A DNA stretch of 64,000 bases, taken from Amycolatopsis sp. 195334CR. Lineage in GTDB: Bacteria > Actinomycetota > Actinomycetes > Mycobacteriales > Pseudonocardiaceae. Position 1 is the first letter of the stretch; each line of letters opens with the position of its first letter. Both the position numbers and the translations under genes were made by a program. Of this stretch, positions 34,538 through 42,261 are shown piece by piece. A model generated the notes under the pieces. That model saw only the letters and a program-made list of their open reading frames with translations. It made no database searches and had not been told where the DNA came from. The DNA lies in contig NZ_JAFJMJ010000001.1 of the NCBI RefSeq assembly GCF_017309385.1, forward strand, positions 1,302,001-1,366,000. Reading direction: 5' to 3'.

Positions 34538-34582
34538 ATGCGCTTTTCGTCTCAGATGTGGTGGCCGCCGACGGCGGCCTGA
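34538..34582 (+). CDS. Trp leader peptide of trpS (14 residues)
   Basis: ATG to TGA encodes MRFSSQMWWPPTAA, with tandem Trp codons at 34559-34564. No ribosome site precedes the ATG, but a TAGCAT -10 lies 7 bases upstream, so the transcript probably starts at the ATG (leaderless). A ribosome short of Trp-tRNA would stall on the two Trp codons and cover the first arm of the attenuator that follows. Confidence 0.88.
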   Translation: MRFSSQMWWPPTAA

Positions 34583-34622
34583 GACTTTCGCGTGACAAAC
34601 CGGCCGCCCGATCGGGTGGCCG
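34563..34622 (+). promoter_or_regulatory. Ribosome-mediated transcription attenuator of trpS
   Basis: Four segments: 1, GGCCGCC at 34563-34569; 2, GGCGGCC at 34573-34579; 3, GGCCGCC at 34602-34608, an exact copy of segment 1; 4, CGGGTGGCCG at 34613-34622. Segment 2 can pair perfectly with 1 or 3, and 3 can pair with 4 (about 10 bp with one G-U) to give a terminator followed by TTGTCGTGTT. Stalling at the Trp codons masks segment 1, favours 2:3 and so read-through into trpS. Auxiliary trpRS genes in streptomycetes are known to be controlled this way. Confidence 0.85.
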
Positions 34623-34674
34623 TTGTCGTGTTCGGTGTCCGATCCGGGTGGTCCTGACCGAAGGGACCCCTCCG

Positions 34675-35640
34675 TTGATCCGGCTTTCCGCCATCACCCC
34701 GTCCGGCCACGTCCACCTCGGCAACCACCTCGGCGCCATCCGCCGGTGGGCGGCCGAGGGCGAGCCGGACGACCTGTACTTCATCTCCGACCTGCACGGC
34801 ATGACCGGTGCGCACAACCCCGGCGTGCTGCGGGCGCTGGCCAGAGAGCAGCTCGCCGTGCTGATCGCCGCCGGGGTCGGCGAGCGGACCGTGTTCGTGC
34901 AGTCCGATCTGGCCCGTGAGCTGGGCGCGCTGACCTGGGTGCTGGAGTGCACCTGCAGCTACGGCGAGGCCGCGCGGATGATCCAGTTCAAGGAGAAGAG
35001 CAAGGGCCAGGCCGGGGTCCGGCTGAGCCTGCTCACCTATCCGGCGCTGATGGCCGCGGACATCCTGCTGCAGGGCGCCGCCCAGGTGCCGGTCGGCGAG
35101 GACCAGCGGCAGCACGTGGAACTGGCGCGGGTGCTCGCGCGGCGGTTCAACGCCACCTACGGCGAGGTGTTCACCGTGCCGGAGGCGGTGCTGCCGCCCG
35201 CCGCCGCGCGGGTGCGGGACCTGAGCGAGCCGACCAGGAAGATGTCGAAGTCGACGCGGGACTCGGCCGGGGTGCTCTTCGTGCTCGACGAGCCCGACGC
35301 GCTGCGGCGCAAGATCAAGCGCGCGGTGACCGACGGTGGTTCCGAGGTGGCCTACGACCCGGCCGGACGGCCCGGCCTGGCGAACCTGCTGGACATCCTG
35401 GCGGGCTGCCTCGGCGGGGACCCGGCCGAGCTGGCCGCCTCGTTCAGCTCGTACGGGGCACTGAAGGAGGCGGTGACCGAGGCGGTGGTGGAGACGCTCG
35501 CGCCCATCCGGACGGCCGCCGTCGCCCTGCTCGAGGACCCGGCGGAACTGGACCGCATCCGGAAGGCGGGCGCCACCCGGGCCGCCGCCAGGGGCGAGCA
35601 CCGCCTCCAGTCCGCCCTGCGCCTCATCGGCGCCGGCTGA
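34675..35640 (+). CDS. trpS: Tryptophanyl-tRNA synthetase, attenuation-controlled (auxiliary type)
   Basis: Charges tRNA-Trp. 321 residues of class I synthetase: the HIGH-like motif is SGHVHLGNHLGAI, then YFISDLHGMTG, the tRNA/dimer region AADILLQGAAQVPVGEDQRQH and the KMSKS loop in RKMSKSTRDSAGVLFVLDEP. Start TTG 34675 was chosen for AAGGG nine bases upstream; GTG 34648 lacks one. The Trp-Trp leader and attenuator mark it as the inducible, possibly indolmycin-resistant TrpRS1 type known from Streptomyces; a second housekeeping copy would be expected elsewhere. The stop codon lies in a 19-bp tandem repeat. Confidence 0.93.
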   Translation: MIRLSAITPSGHVHLGNHLGAIRRWAAEGEPDDLYFISDLHGMTGAHNPGVLRALAREQLAVLIAAGVGERTVFVQSDLARELGALTWVLECTCSYGEAARMIQFKEKSKGQAGVRLSLLTYPALMAADILLQGAAQVPVGEDQRQHVELARVLARRFNATYGEVFTVPEAVLPPAAARVRDLSEPTRKMSKSTRDSAGVLFVLDEPDALRRKIKRAVTDGGSEVAYDPAGRPGLANLLDILAGCLGGDPAELAASFSSYGALKEAVTEAVVETLAPIRTAAVALLEDPAELDRIRKAGATRAAARGEHRLQSALRLIGAG

Positions 35641-35669
35641 CGGAGGCCGCGCCGGCTGACGGAGGCCGC
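35632..35669. repeat. Tandem duplication of 19 bp spanning the trpS stop
   Basis: GCCGGCTGACGGAGGCCGC occurs twice head-to-tail (35632-35650, 35651-35669); the first copy includes the trpS stop codon. It abuts the palindrome that follows. Confidence 0.9.
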
Positions 35670-35670
35670 G

Positions 35671-35721
35671 CTGTGAATGTGGCTTTCACTGCGGATTTCG
35701 CTGTGAAAGCCACATTCACAG
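35671..35721. repeat. Intergenic palindrome, type B copy 1
   Basis: Arms of 19 bases (35671-35689, 35703-35721), core GTGAATGTGGCTTTCAC, between convergent trpS and the Nudix gene. The TGA stop of the Nudix gene (35716-35718) lies inside the right arm. Same family as the elements at 56880 and 63761; slightly diverged (CTGTGAA in place of GCAGTGAA). Confidence 0.9.
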
Positions 35722-36096
35722 CAGGGCGGCCAGGTCCGGGATGAGGAGGCGGTCCGCCGGTAGCCAGTCCAATGACTTCAGCTCGTCCGGCCCCAGCCAC
35801 CGCAGGTTCCGGTGTTCCACCGCCCGCGGCTCGACCCCCGGCTCCAGCAGCGCCGCGTAGATCCGCAGCACGGCACCGCCCGGCAACGGCACGTCGGCGC
35901 CGACCCGCTCCCCCACGCTGATCGCCGCGTCCAGTTCCTCCACGCACTCCCGCCGCAGCGCGTCCACTTCGGACTCGTCCGGCTCGACCCGGCCGCCGGG
36001 CAGCTCCCACTTCCCGGCCGCGTCCGCCGGCCAGGCCCGCTGCTGCACCAGCAACTTCCCGTCCCGCACCACGGCGGCACCCACCACGACCTTCAC
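35716..36096 (-). CDS. Nudix hydrolase (MutT-like)
   Basis: 126 residues; hydrolyses a nucleoside diphosphate-X substrate, probably a (d)NTP. The Nudix box is complete in its metal-binding part, GRVEPDESEVDALRRECVEEL, but its terminal Gly is Asp. WELPGG precedes it and YAALLEPGVEPRAVEHRNLRWL follows, as in 8-oxo-dGTP-type enzymes. The GTG start (36096) overlaps the histidine kinase stop by 4 bases, so the gene is translationally coupled to the two-component system. Confidence 0.93.
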   Translation of the reverse strand: MKVVVGAAVVRDGKLLVQQRAWPADAAGKWELPGGRVEPDESEVDALRRECVEELDAAISVGERVGADVPLPGGAVLRIYAALLEPGVEPRAVEHRNLRWLGPDELKSLDWLPADRLLIPDLAALL

Positions 36097-37433
36097 AAGC
36101 GCGGCACGCTAGCCGACCGCCACCGCACCTCGAACCGCGCCCCGCCCTCCGGCGACTCCCCCACCTGCACCGAACCACCCCGGCGCCGCACCGCCTCGGC
36201 CACCATCGCCAGGCCGAGCCCGGTGCCGCCGGACGAGCGCGCCCGGTCGTCCGACACCCGGTAGAACCGGTCGAACACCCGATCCCGGTGCTCCGCCGCG
36301 ATCCCGGGCCCGTCGTCGTCGACCACCAGCCGGACGCTCGACCGCGCCGCCAGCACCGACACCACGATCTGCCCGCGCGCGTACCTCGCGGCGTTGCGCA
36401 GCAGGTTGTTCAGCACCAGCTCCACCTCGGCGTGCGACGCGTGCGCCCACGCCTCGCCGACCGCGCCGGTGATCCGGGTCTCCGGCGCGTCCGCCGGCAT
36501 GCGCGCGACCGCGGCCCGCGCCTCGGTGACCAGTTCGACCGGCTCCGCGGGCGGCAGCTCCCCCGCGTCCGACCGCGCCAGCGCCAGCAGCCCGTCCAGC
36601 AGCGCCGAGAGCCGTTCGGCCTCGGCGAGCACGTCGGCCAGCGTCTCCTGCGCGAGTTCCGGATCCGGGTTGGCGACCGCGACCTCGGCCTGCACCCGGA
36701 TCGAGGCCACCGGCGACCGCAGTTCGTGCGCGGCGTCCCCGGTGAACCGGCGCAGCCGCTGGGCGGCCTCCTCCTGCCGCGCGAGCAGCTCGTTGAAGTC
36801 GGCGGCCAGCGCGCGCAGGTCGTCCTGCGCGGTGGGCAGCGGCAGCCGTGCTCCGGCCGGCAGCGCGCGCACCGACCGGCGCATCCTGGTCACCGGCCCC
36901 AGCGCGGACCGCACGCCGAGCCAGGTCGCCATGGCCGCCACGAGCGCGCTCAGCAGGGCCACCCAGACCAGCCAGAACGCCCCGTCGGAGACCGCCTCGT
37001 GGAAGCCGACGAGCCCGGTGCCGACCACCACGAGCCGTTGCGAACCGTCCGGCTCGGTCACCACCGAACCGAGCCACCGCCAGCGCGGCCCGTGGTCGCC
37101 GTCGTCGTCGGTGCGCACGGCGACACCGGACTTCAGCGCGCGGATCTCCTTCGGCCCGAGGCCGGGCGCGGGCGGCAGGCCGTCACGCGGCGCGCCCGCG
37201 ATGTCGAGCACGCGCACGGTCACCCCGGACAGCGGCGTGGCCGGGCGCCCGGCGGCAACCTCGGCGGTGGCCGGGGCCAGCGCCTGGTTCAGCTCGAAAT
37301 CCACCGATCGGATGAGCAGCGGGCCCAGTCCGCGACCGGCGATCAGCGCCAGTCCGGCCAGGCAGGAGAAGGTGACCGCGGCCGAGATGAGCGTGATCCG
37401 GAACCGCAGGCCGCGGCGACTCCACCAGTTCAC
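36093..37433 (-). CDS. Sensor histidine kinase
   Basis: 446 residues. Membrane helices at about 12-35 and 150-172 bracket an extracellular sensor of about 115 residues; HAMP follows, then the dimerisation domain AAHELRSPVASIRVQAEVA with the phospho-acceptor His236, and the ATPase domain (ELVLNNLLRNAARYA; DDGPGIAAEHRDRVFDRFYR; GGTGLGLAMVAEAVRRRGG). Overlaps the regulator gene upstream by 4 bases. Signal unknown; the divergent LolA-like protein and ABC exporter are the likely targets. Confidence 0.95.
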   Translation of the reverse strand: MNWWSRRGLRFRITLISAAVTFSCLAGLALIAGRGLGPLLIRSVDFELNQALAPATAEVAAGRPATPLSGVTVRVLDIAGAPRDGLPPAPGLGPKEIRALKSGVAVRTDDDGDHGPRWRWLGSVVTEPDGSQRLVVVGTGLVGFHEAVSDGAFWLVWVALLSALVAAMATWLGVRSALGPVTRMRRSVRALPAGARLPLPTAQDDLRALAADFNELLARQEEAAQRLRRFTGDAAHELRSPVASIRVQAEVAVANPDPELAQETLADVLAEAERLSALLDGLLALARSDAGELPPAEPVELVTEARAAVARMPADAPETRITGAVGEAWAHASHAEVELVLNNLLRNAARYARGQIVVSVLAARSSVRLVVDDDGPGIAAEHRDRVFDRFYRVSDDRARSSGGTGLGLAMVAEAVRRRGGSVQVGESPEGGARFEVRWRSASVPRL

Positions 37434-38137
37434 CCCGGGGTCAGGACTTCGTCCAGTTGCGGGTCCGAAGCCAGGTAGCCGTGCCCGCGCACGGTGCGCA
37501 CCACCGAGCCCGCCCCGACCGCGTCCAGCTTCCGCCGCACGTATCCGACGTACACCTCGACGACATTACGGGTGGCCGCCTGCTCGTCGCCCCACACCGC
37601 GCGCAACAGCTCGTCCTTGGTCACCACCGTGCCCGCCCGGCCGACCAGCACCTCCAGCAGCGCGAACTCCCGCGGGCTCAGCGCCACCTGCTCGTCGCCC
37701 CACCTGACCTCGCGCGAGGCCCGGTCCACCTGCAGCGACCCGATGCGCAGCGGCCCGCGCGCGCCGTCCGGGGCGGTCCGCCGCAGCACCGCGCGCACCT
37801 GCGCCACCAGCACCACGAACGAGAACGGCTTGACCAGGTACCCGTCGGCGCCCAGATCCAGCCCGTCGGCCTGGTCCACCTCGCCGTCCTTGGCCGAGAC
37901 CAGCAGCACCGGCGTCTGCACGCCCTGGGCCCGCAGCGCCTGCAGCACGCGGTACCCGGACAACCCGGGCAGCATGATGTCGAGCAGCACCACGTCGAAG
38001 GCCCCGGTCTCGGCGAGTTTGAGCGCGCTCGGCCCGTCCGCGGCGGCGATCACTTCCATGCCCTCGGCCCGGAGCCCGCGCTGCAGCGCCTTCCGCACAC
38101 CCGGTTCGTCGTCGACGACCAGCACCCGTGGTTTCAC
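37430..38137 (-). CDS. OmpR/PhoB-family response regulator
   Basis: 235 residues. Receiver domain with acidic pocket VVDDEP, phosphorylated Asp53 (VVLLDIMLPGLSG) and Lys103 (YLVKPF); C-terminal winged helix (residues 130-228) with the recognition-helix region TRNVVEVYVGYVRRKLD. First gene of the RR-HK-Nudix unit. Paired direct repeats of 11-bp period lie upstream and are the expected type of binding site for this family. Confidence 0.95.
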   Translation of the reverse strand: MKPRVLVVDDEPGVRKALQRGLRAEGMEVIAAADGPSALKLAETGAFDVVLLDIMLPGLSGYRVLQALRAQGVQTPVLLVSAKDGEVDQADGLDLGADGYLVKPFSFVVLVAQVRAVLRRTAPDGARGPLRIGSLQVDRASREVRWGDEQVALSPREFALLEVLVGRAGTVVTKDELLRAVWGDEQAATRNVVEVYVGYVRRKLDAVGAGSVVRTVRGHGYLASDPQLDEVLTPG

Positions 38138-38178
38138 GGTTCTCAGAATGCCCTGAATGTCGGCTTGCGCGCCGAACC

Positions 38179-38224
38179 TCTCAGCCGACTCTCAGCTGGC
38201 GCGGCCGTCTCAGGGCCATCTCAG
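38179..38224. promoter_or_regulatory. Paired TCTCAG direct repeats, likely response-regulator site
   Basis: TCTCAG occurs at 38179, 38190, 38208 and 38219: two pairs, each with an exact 11-bp period, the pairs 18 bp apart. OmpR/PhoB-type regulators bind head-to-tail repeats with this spacing. The block lies between the divergent regulator gene (starts 38137) and the exported-protein gene (starts 38294). Confidence 0.65.
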
Positions 38225-38293
38225 CCTCAGGAGGGAAGCCTCGGTGCCGGGAATCCTCCACACTGGCAGTCGAGACCACAGGGAGTTCACGCG

Positions 38294-39400
38294 ATGCAAC
38301 CCAGGAAGAAAGCACTCGTCGCCGCGGCCTCGGGGACCGCGATCGGCCTGGCCGGGCTGGCCTTCGTCGCCATGCCGGCCGGCGCCGGTGAGGCCCCGCC
38401 CGAGCTGCCCGCGGTCAGCGCCGAGGACCTGGTCCAGTCCGTGCTCACCGCGGACGCGCCGGCGCTGCGCGGCACGGTGACCGTCTCCGAACAGCTCGGC
38501 CTGCCCGCCGCGCTGCCCGGGGTCGGCGCGCTCAACCTCGACGAAGCGAGGGTGTTCAACGACGGCAACGGCAAGACCAGGCTGGCGATCAAGCAGGGCG
38601 GCACGGAGAACACCGTCGTGCACGACGGCGCCACCGTCTGGTCCTACAACTCGAGCGACAACACCGCGACCAAGGTCACCCTGCCCCAGGGCGTGGAGAA
38701 GCACGAGGGCGTCACCGAGAACGGGCAGCTGACCGATCCGACCGCGGCCGCCGGGCAGCTGCTCCAGGCGGTGCGCGAGTTCAGCACGGTCACCGTCGAC
38801 GGCACCGCCAGGGTGGCCGACCGCCCGGCCTACGAGCTGGTGCTCACGCCGAAGCCGGACGAGCGGACGCTGCTGCGCGAGATCCGCGTGGCGGTCGACT
38901 CGGAGACCCGCCTGCCGCTGCGGCTGGAGGTGCTCACCAACGGCACCACCGAGCCGGCGCTGGAGATCGGCTTCAGCGAGTTCGCCGTCGAGCAGCAGCC
39001 CGCCGACCTGTTCACCTTCACCCCGCCCGCCGGGGCCAAGGTCGAAGAGGTCACGCCGGAGGCCAAGCCGCACGACGAGGCCGAGGCGGGCAAGGTCAAG
39101 GACGCGGTCGACCCGCAGGTCGTCGGCACCGGCTGGGACTCGGTGATCACCGGGCGCGTGCCAGCCGACGTGCTCGCGGGCGGTCAGCTGCCGTCCGAGC
39201 TGCCCGAGGGCAAGGACGGGCAGGAGCCGGTGAACGTGCAGGCGCTGCTGGGCCAGATCGCCAAGCCGGTCAGCGGGCCGTTCGGCACCGGCCACGTGAT
39301 CACCACCAAGGTGGGCACCGCGCTGCTGACCGACGACGGCCGCTTCGCCGCCGGCGCCGTGCCGGAGCAGGTGCTGATCGAAGCACTGGGCGCCAAGTGA
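38294..39400 (+). CDS. Exported LolA-like protein
   Basis: 368 residues. N-terminal signal peptide (MQPRKKALVAAASGTAIG, hydrophobic to about 25, cleavage likely after MPAGAG or AGA); not a lipoprotein. The rest matches the LolA/MucB-like beta-sandwich family of actinomycetes: TVWSYNSSDNTATKVTLPQG, DGTARVADRPAYELVLTPK, SETRLPLRLEVLTNG, ADLFTFTPPAGAKVEEV. Probably binds a lipid or acts in sensing at the membrane. Its stop overlaps the GTG of the ABC ATPase gene, so the three genes to 41264 form one operon. Confidence 0.88.
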   Translation: MQPRKKALVAAASGTAIGLAGLAFVAMPAGAGEAPPELPAVSAEDLVQSVLTADAPALRGTVTVSEQLGLPAALPGVGALNLDEARVFNDGNGKTRLAIKQGGTENTVVHDGATVWSYNSSDNTATKVTLPQGVEKHEGVTENGQLTDPTAAAGQLLQAVREFSTVTVDGTARVADRPAYELVLTPKPDERTLLREIRVAVDSETRLPLRLEVLTNGTTEPALEIGFSEFAVEQQPADLFTFTPPAGAKVEEVTPEAKPHDEAEAGKVKDAVDPQVVGTGWDSVITGRVPADVLAGGQLPSELPEGKDGQEPVNVQALLGQIAKPVSGPFGTGHVITTKVGTALLTDDGRFAAGAVPEQVLIEALGAK

Positions 39401-40392
39401 CCACCACCTACCAGGGGGTAACCGAAGTGGCCGTTCCGGAAGGAGCGGCCACTTCGGCCGTCCCGCTGGCTGCCAGGACCAGGGGCTTGCGCAAGGTCTA
39501 CCGCGGCACGGTCGCGGTGGACCAGGTCGATCTCGACGTGCCGTCCGGGGCCGTGCTCGGCATGCTCGGCCCGAACGGTTCCGGCAAGACCACCACCATC
39601 CGCATGCTGCTCGGGCTGGTCCGGCCCACCGAGGGTGAGGTGGAACTGCTCGGCGAGCGGATGCCGGACGGGGCCGGGCGGGCGCTGCCGGACGTCGGCG
39701 CGCTGGTCGAGGGCCCCGGTTTCCACCCGTTCCTGTCCGGGCGGGAGAACCTGTTCCGGATGGCCGCCGCCGAGCCCCGGCTGGCCTCGGGGGACATCCC
39801 CGGCGCGGTCGCCGCGGCACTGGAGCGGGTCAACCTGACCGGCGCCGCGCACCGGCGGTACCGGGGTTACTCGCTGGGCATGAAGCAGCGGCTCGGGCTG
39901 GCCGCGGCGCTGCTGGTGCCGCGCCGGATGGTGGTGCTGGACGAGCCGACGAACGGGCTGGACCCGGCCGGTACCCGGGACATCCGCAAGATCATCGCCG
40001 AACTGCACGCCGCGGGCACCACCGTGGTGGTCTCCTCGCACCTGCTCGCCGAGGTCGAGGCGACCTGCACGCACGTGGCCGTGCTGCACGCGGGCACCGT
40101 GGTCGCCCAGGGCGAGCTGGCCGAGCTGCTGGAGTCCGGTTCGCCGAACCTGCTGGTGTCCACTCCGGACACCGAGCTGGCGATGGAGGTGTTGCGGGAG
40201 AACCGGATGCCGAGCAAGCTCACCCCGGAGGGGGTCCGGGTGGAGCTGAGCACCACCACCCCGCCGCAGGTGCTGGAGACGCTGGTCAAGGCCGGGGTCG
40301 GGGTGTACGAGGCCCGCCGCGCCCGCACCGGGCTGGAGGACCTGTTCGCCCGGCTGACCCAGGACGACCCGATCGAAGAGGACCGCTCATGA
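39397..40392 (+). CDS. ABC exporter ATPase
   Basis: 331 residues, ABC-2 type (DrrA/CcmA-like). Walker A LGPNGSGKTTTI, signature YSLGMKQRLGLAAALL, Walker B MVVLDEPTNGLDPAGT, switch His in VVVSSHLLAEVEATC. The extension after residue 220 is typical for multidrug or lipid exporters. Couples with the overlapping permease; substrate unknown. Confidence 0.93.
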   Translation: MTTTYQGVTEVAVPEGAATSAVPLAARTRGLRKVYRGTVAVDQVDLDVPSGAVLGMLGPNGSGKTTTIRMLLGLVRPTEGEVELLGERMPDGAGRALPDVGALVEGPGFHPFLSGRENLFRMAAAEPRLASGDIPGAVAAALERVNLTGAAHRRYRGYSLGMKQRLGLAAALLVPRRMVVLDEPTNGLDPAGTRDIRKIIAELHAAGTTVVVSSHLLAEVEATCTHVAVLHAGTVVAQGELAELLESGSPNLLVSTPDTELAMEVLRENRMPSKLTPEGVRVELSTTTPPQVLETLVKAGVGVYEARRARTGLEDLFARLTQDDPIEEDRS

Positions 40393-41264
40393 CTGCCGTC
40401 GCGGCCCTGCCGCACACCTCGCCCGCGCCGGCGATCGGCGTGCCGCGCCTGCTGCGCGCGGAACTGCGCTGGATCTTCCGCCGCCCGCGCACCCTGGCGG
40501 TGCTCGGCCTGCTCGCCGCGATGCCCGCGGTCATCGGCATCGGGCTGACCTTTGTGGACGGTCCGCCGAGCGGCGGCTCCGACGGGCCCAACAACGGCGG
40601 TGACTCGCTGCTGGTCGCGGCCGCGGGCAACGCACTGGTGCTGCCGATCGCCGCGCTGACCATGGGCCTCGGCCTGCTGCTGCCACTGGCCGCGGCGATG
40701 GCCAGCGCCGACGCACTGGCGGGCGAGTCCTCCCACGGCACGCTGCGCAGCTGGCTGCTCGCGCCGGTGAGCCGGGGCAGGCTGCTCGCGGTCAAGGCGC
40801 TCGGGGTCGGCGTTGTCGTACTGGTCGCGACCACCTCGATGGCGGTGGTCGGGGTGACCACCGGGCTGATCCTGAACGGGCCGGACGCGGTGTTCACCCT
40901 GTCCGGCACCACCCCCGGATTCGGGGCGGTGCTGGGGAAGATCGCGATCGCGGTGCTGTGGGTGACGCTGCAGGTGTGGGCGATCGCCGCGGTGGCGCTG
41001 GCCATCTCGGCCTGCACCGAGCACCCGATGCTGGTGGTGGCCTCGGTGCTGGGCGGGGTGATCGTGTCCTCGGTGCTGCAGCTGCTCGACTCGCTGTCGT
41101 GGCTGCACCCGTTCCTGCTGAACTCCTCCTGGGAGGCGCTGGCGGACGTGCTGCGGGACCCGGTGCCCAGTTCGGGCCTGCTCGAAGGCGCGCTCCGGGC
41201 CGGTTGTTATGTCGCGATCGGACTGTCGCTGGCGTACGCCCGCATGGTCACGAAGGACGGCTGA
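40389..41264 (+). CDS. ABC-2 type exporter permease
   Basis: 291 residues with six membrane helices and a large first loop containing a Gly/Ser/Asn-rich stretch (DGPPSGGSDGPNNGG). ATGA overlap of 4 bases with the ATPase gene. The segment ESSHGTLRSWLLAPVSRGRLLAVKALG is the cytoplasmic coupling region of the family. Its end overlaps the convergent thiQ by 17 bases. Confidence 0.9.
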   Translation: MTAVAALPHTSPAPAIGVPRLLRAELRWIFRRPRTLAVLGLLAAMPAVIGIGLTFVDGPPSGGSDGPNNGGDSLLVAAAGNALVLPIAALTMGLGLLLPLAAAMASADALAGESSHGTLRSWLLAPVSRGRLLAVKALGVGVVVLVATTSMAVVGVTTGLILNGPDAVFTLSGTTPGFGAVLGKIAIAVLWVTLQVWAIAAVALAISACTEHPMLVVASVLGGVIVSSVLQLLDSLSWLHPFLLNSSWEALADVLRDPVPSSGLLEGALRAGCYVAIGLSLAYARMVTKDG

Positions 41265-42261
41265 GCAACGCGATTCCGTCCGGGTCGAGCCGGAGCCGGA
41301 CGGAATCGCCCTCGCCCAGCTCGGCCAGCACCGGTGCCGCCGCGTCCACTGTGGACCCGTCTTCGAGCCGGACCCGGAGCCGGACGTGGTCCCTTCGGTA
41401 CACCTGCGAGACAACCTCGCCGGGGATGCCGTTCTCCGCGACCCGGAGCGCGGTCGGCCGCAGTCCCAACCGGACTTCCCCCGCCACGTCCGCCTCGACT
41501 TCACCGAGGTTCGAGCGGACGACGCCCTGCTTCCCGGTCGCGTCCACAAAGGACGTGATGCCGAGGAAGCGCGCCACGCGCTCGTCGACCGGACGCCGCC
41601 AGACCTCCCGCACCGGCCCCGCCTGGCGGATCCGCCCGCCCTCCAGCACGGCGACCCGGTCGGCCAGGGTGAACGCCTCCTCCTGGTCGTGGGTGACCAG
41701 CAGGGTGCTGACCCCGGCCCGGCGGAGCAACGCGGCCAGGTCGATGGCGAGCTGTTCGCGGAGTTCGGCGTCCAAACCGGACAGTGGTTCGTCCAGCAGC
41801 AGCAACCGCGGCCGCGGCGCCAGCGCCCTGGCCAGCGCCACCCGCTGCGCCTGGCCGCCGGACAGCTCGGTCACCCGGCGGCGCTCGTACCCCTTGAGCC
41901 CCACCAGTTCCAGCAGTTCGGTCACCCTGGACGCCTGTTCGGCCTTCGGCACGCGGTGCATGCGCAGGCCGAACGCGATGTTGCCGGCCACGTCGCGGTG
42001 CGGGAACAGCTGGCCGTCCTGGAAGACCAGGCCGAACTCCCGCCGGTGCACCGGCAGCCCGGCGAGATCGGTGTCGTTCCAGCGGACCCGGCCGTGGACG
42101 AGCGGCTCCAGCCCGGTGATCGCCCGGAGCAAAGTGGACTTCCCGGAGCCCGAAGGTCCCAGCAGCGCCAGCACTTCCCCGTCGGCGATCTCCAGCGACG
42201 CCTGGTCGACCGCGGTCACCGAGCCGTAGCGGACGGTCAGCTGCTCGGCTGTGAGTGGCAT
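41248..42261 (-). CDS. thiQ: Thiamine ABC transporter ATPase
   Basis: 337 residues of the Fe/thiamine/sulfate ABC group: Walker A LGPSGSGKSTLL, Q-loop VFQDGQLFPHRDV, signature LSGGQAQRVALARAL, Walker B LLLLDEPLSGLD, then a C-terminal TOBE domain (LRPTALRVAENGIPG, QVYRRDHVRLRV). By itself it could serve iron or thiamine; the TPP riboswitch upstream of the operon decides for thiamine or a precursor. Start overlaps the permease stop by one base. Confidence 0.88.
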   Translation of the reverse strand: MPLTAEQLTVRYGSVTAVDQASLEIADGEVLALLGPSGSGKSTLLRAITGLEPLVHGRVRWNDTDLAGLPVHRREFGLVFQDGQLFPHRDVAGNIAFGLRMHRVPKAEQASRVTELLELVGLKGYERRRVTELSGGQAQRVALARALAPRPRLLLLDEPLSGLDAELREQLAIDLAALLRRAGVSTLLVTHDQEEAFTLADRVAVLEGGRIRQAGPVREVWRRPVDERVARFLGITSFVDATGKQGVVRSNLGEVEADVAGEVRLGLRPTALRVAENGIPGEVVSQVYRRDHVRLRVRLEDGSTVDAAAPVLAELGEGDSVRLRLDPDGIALLSRPS

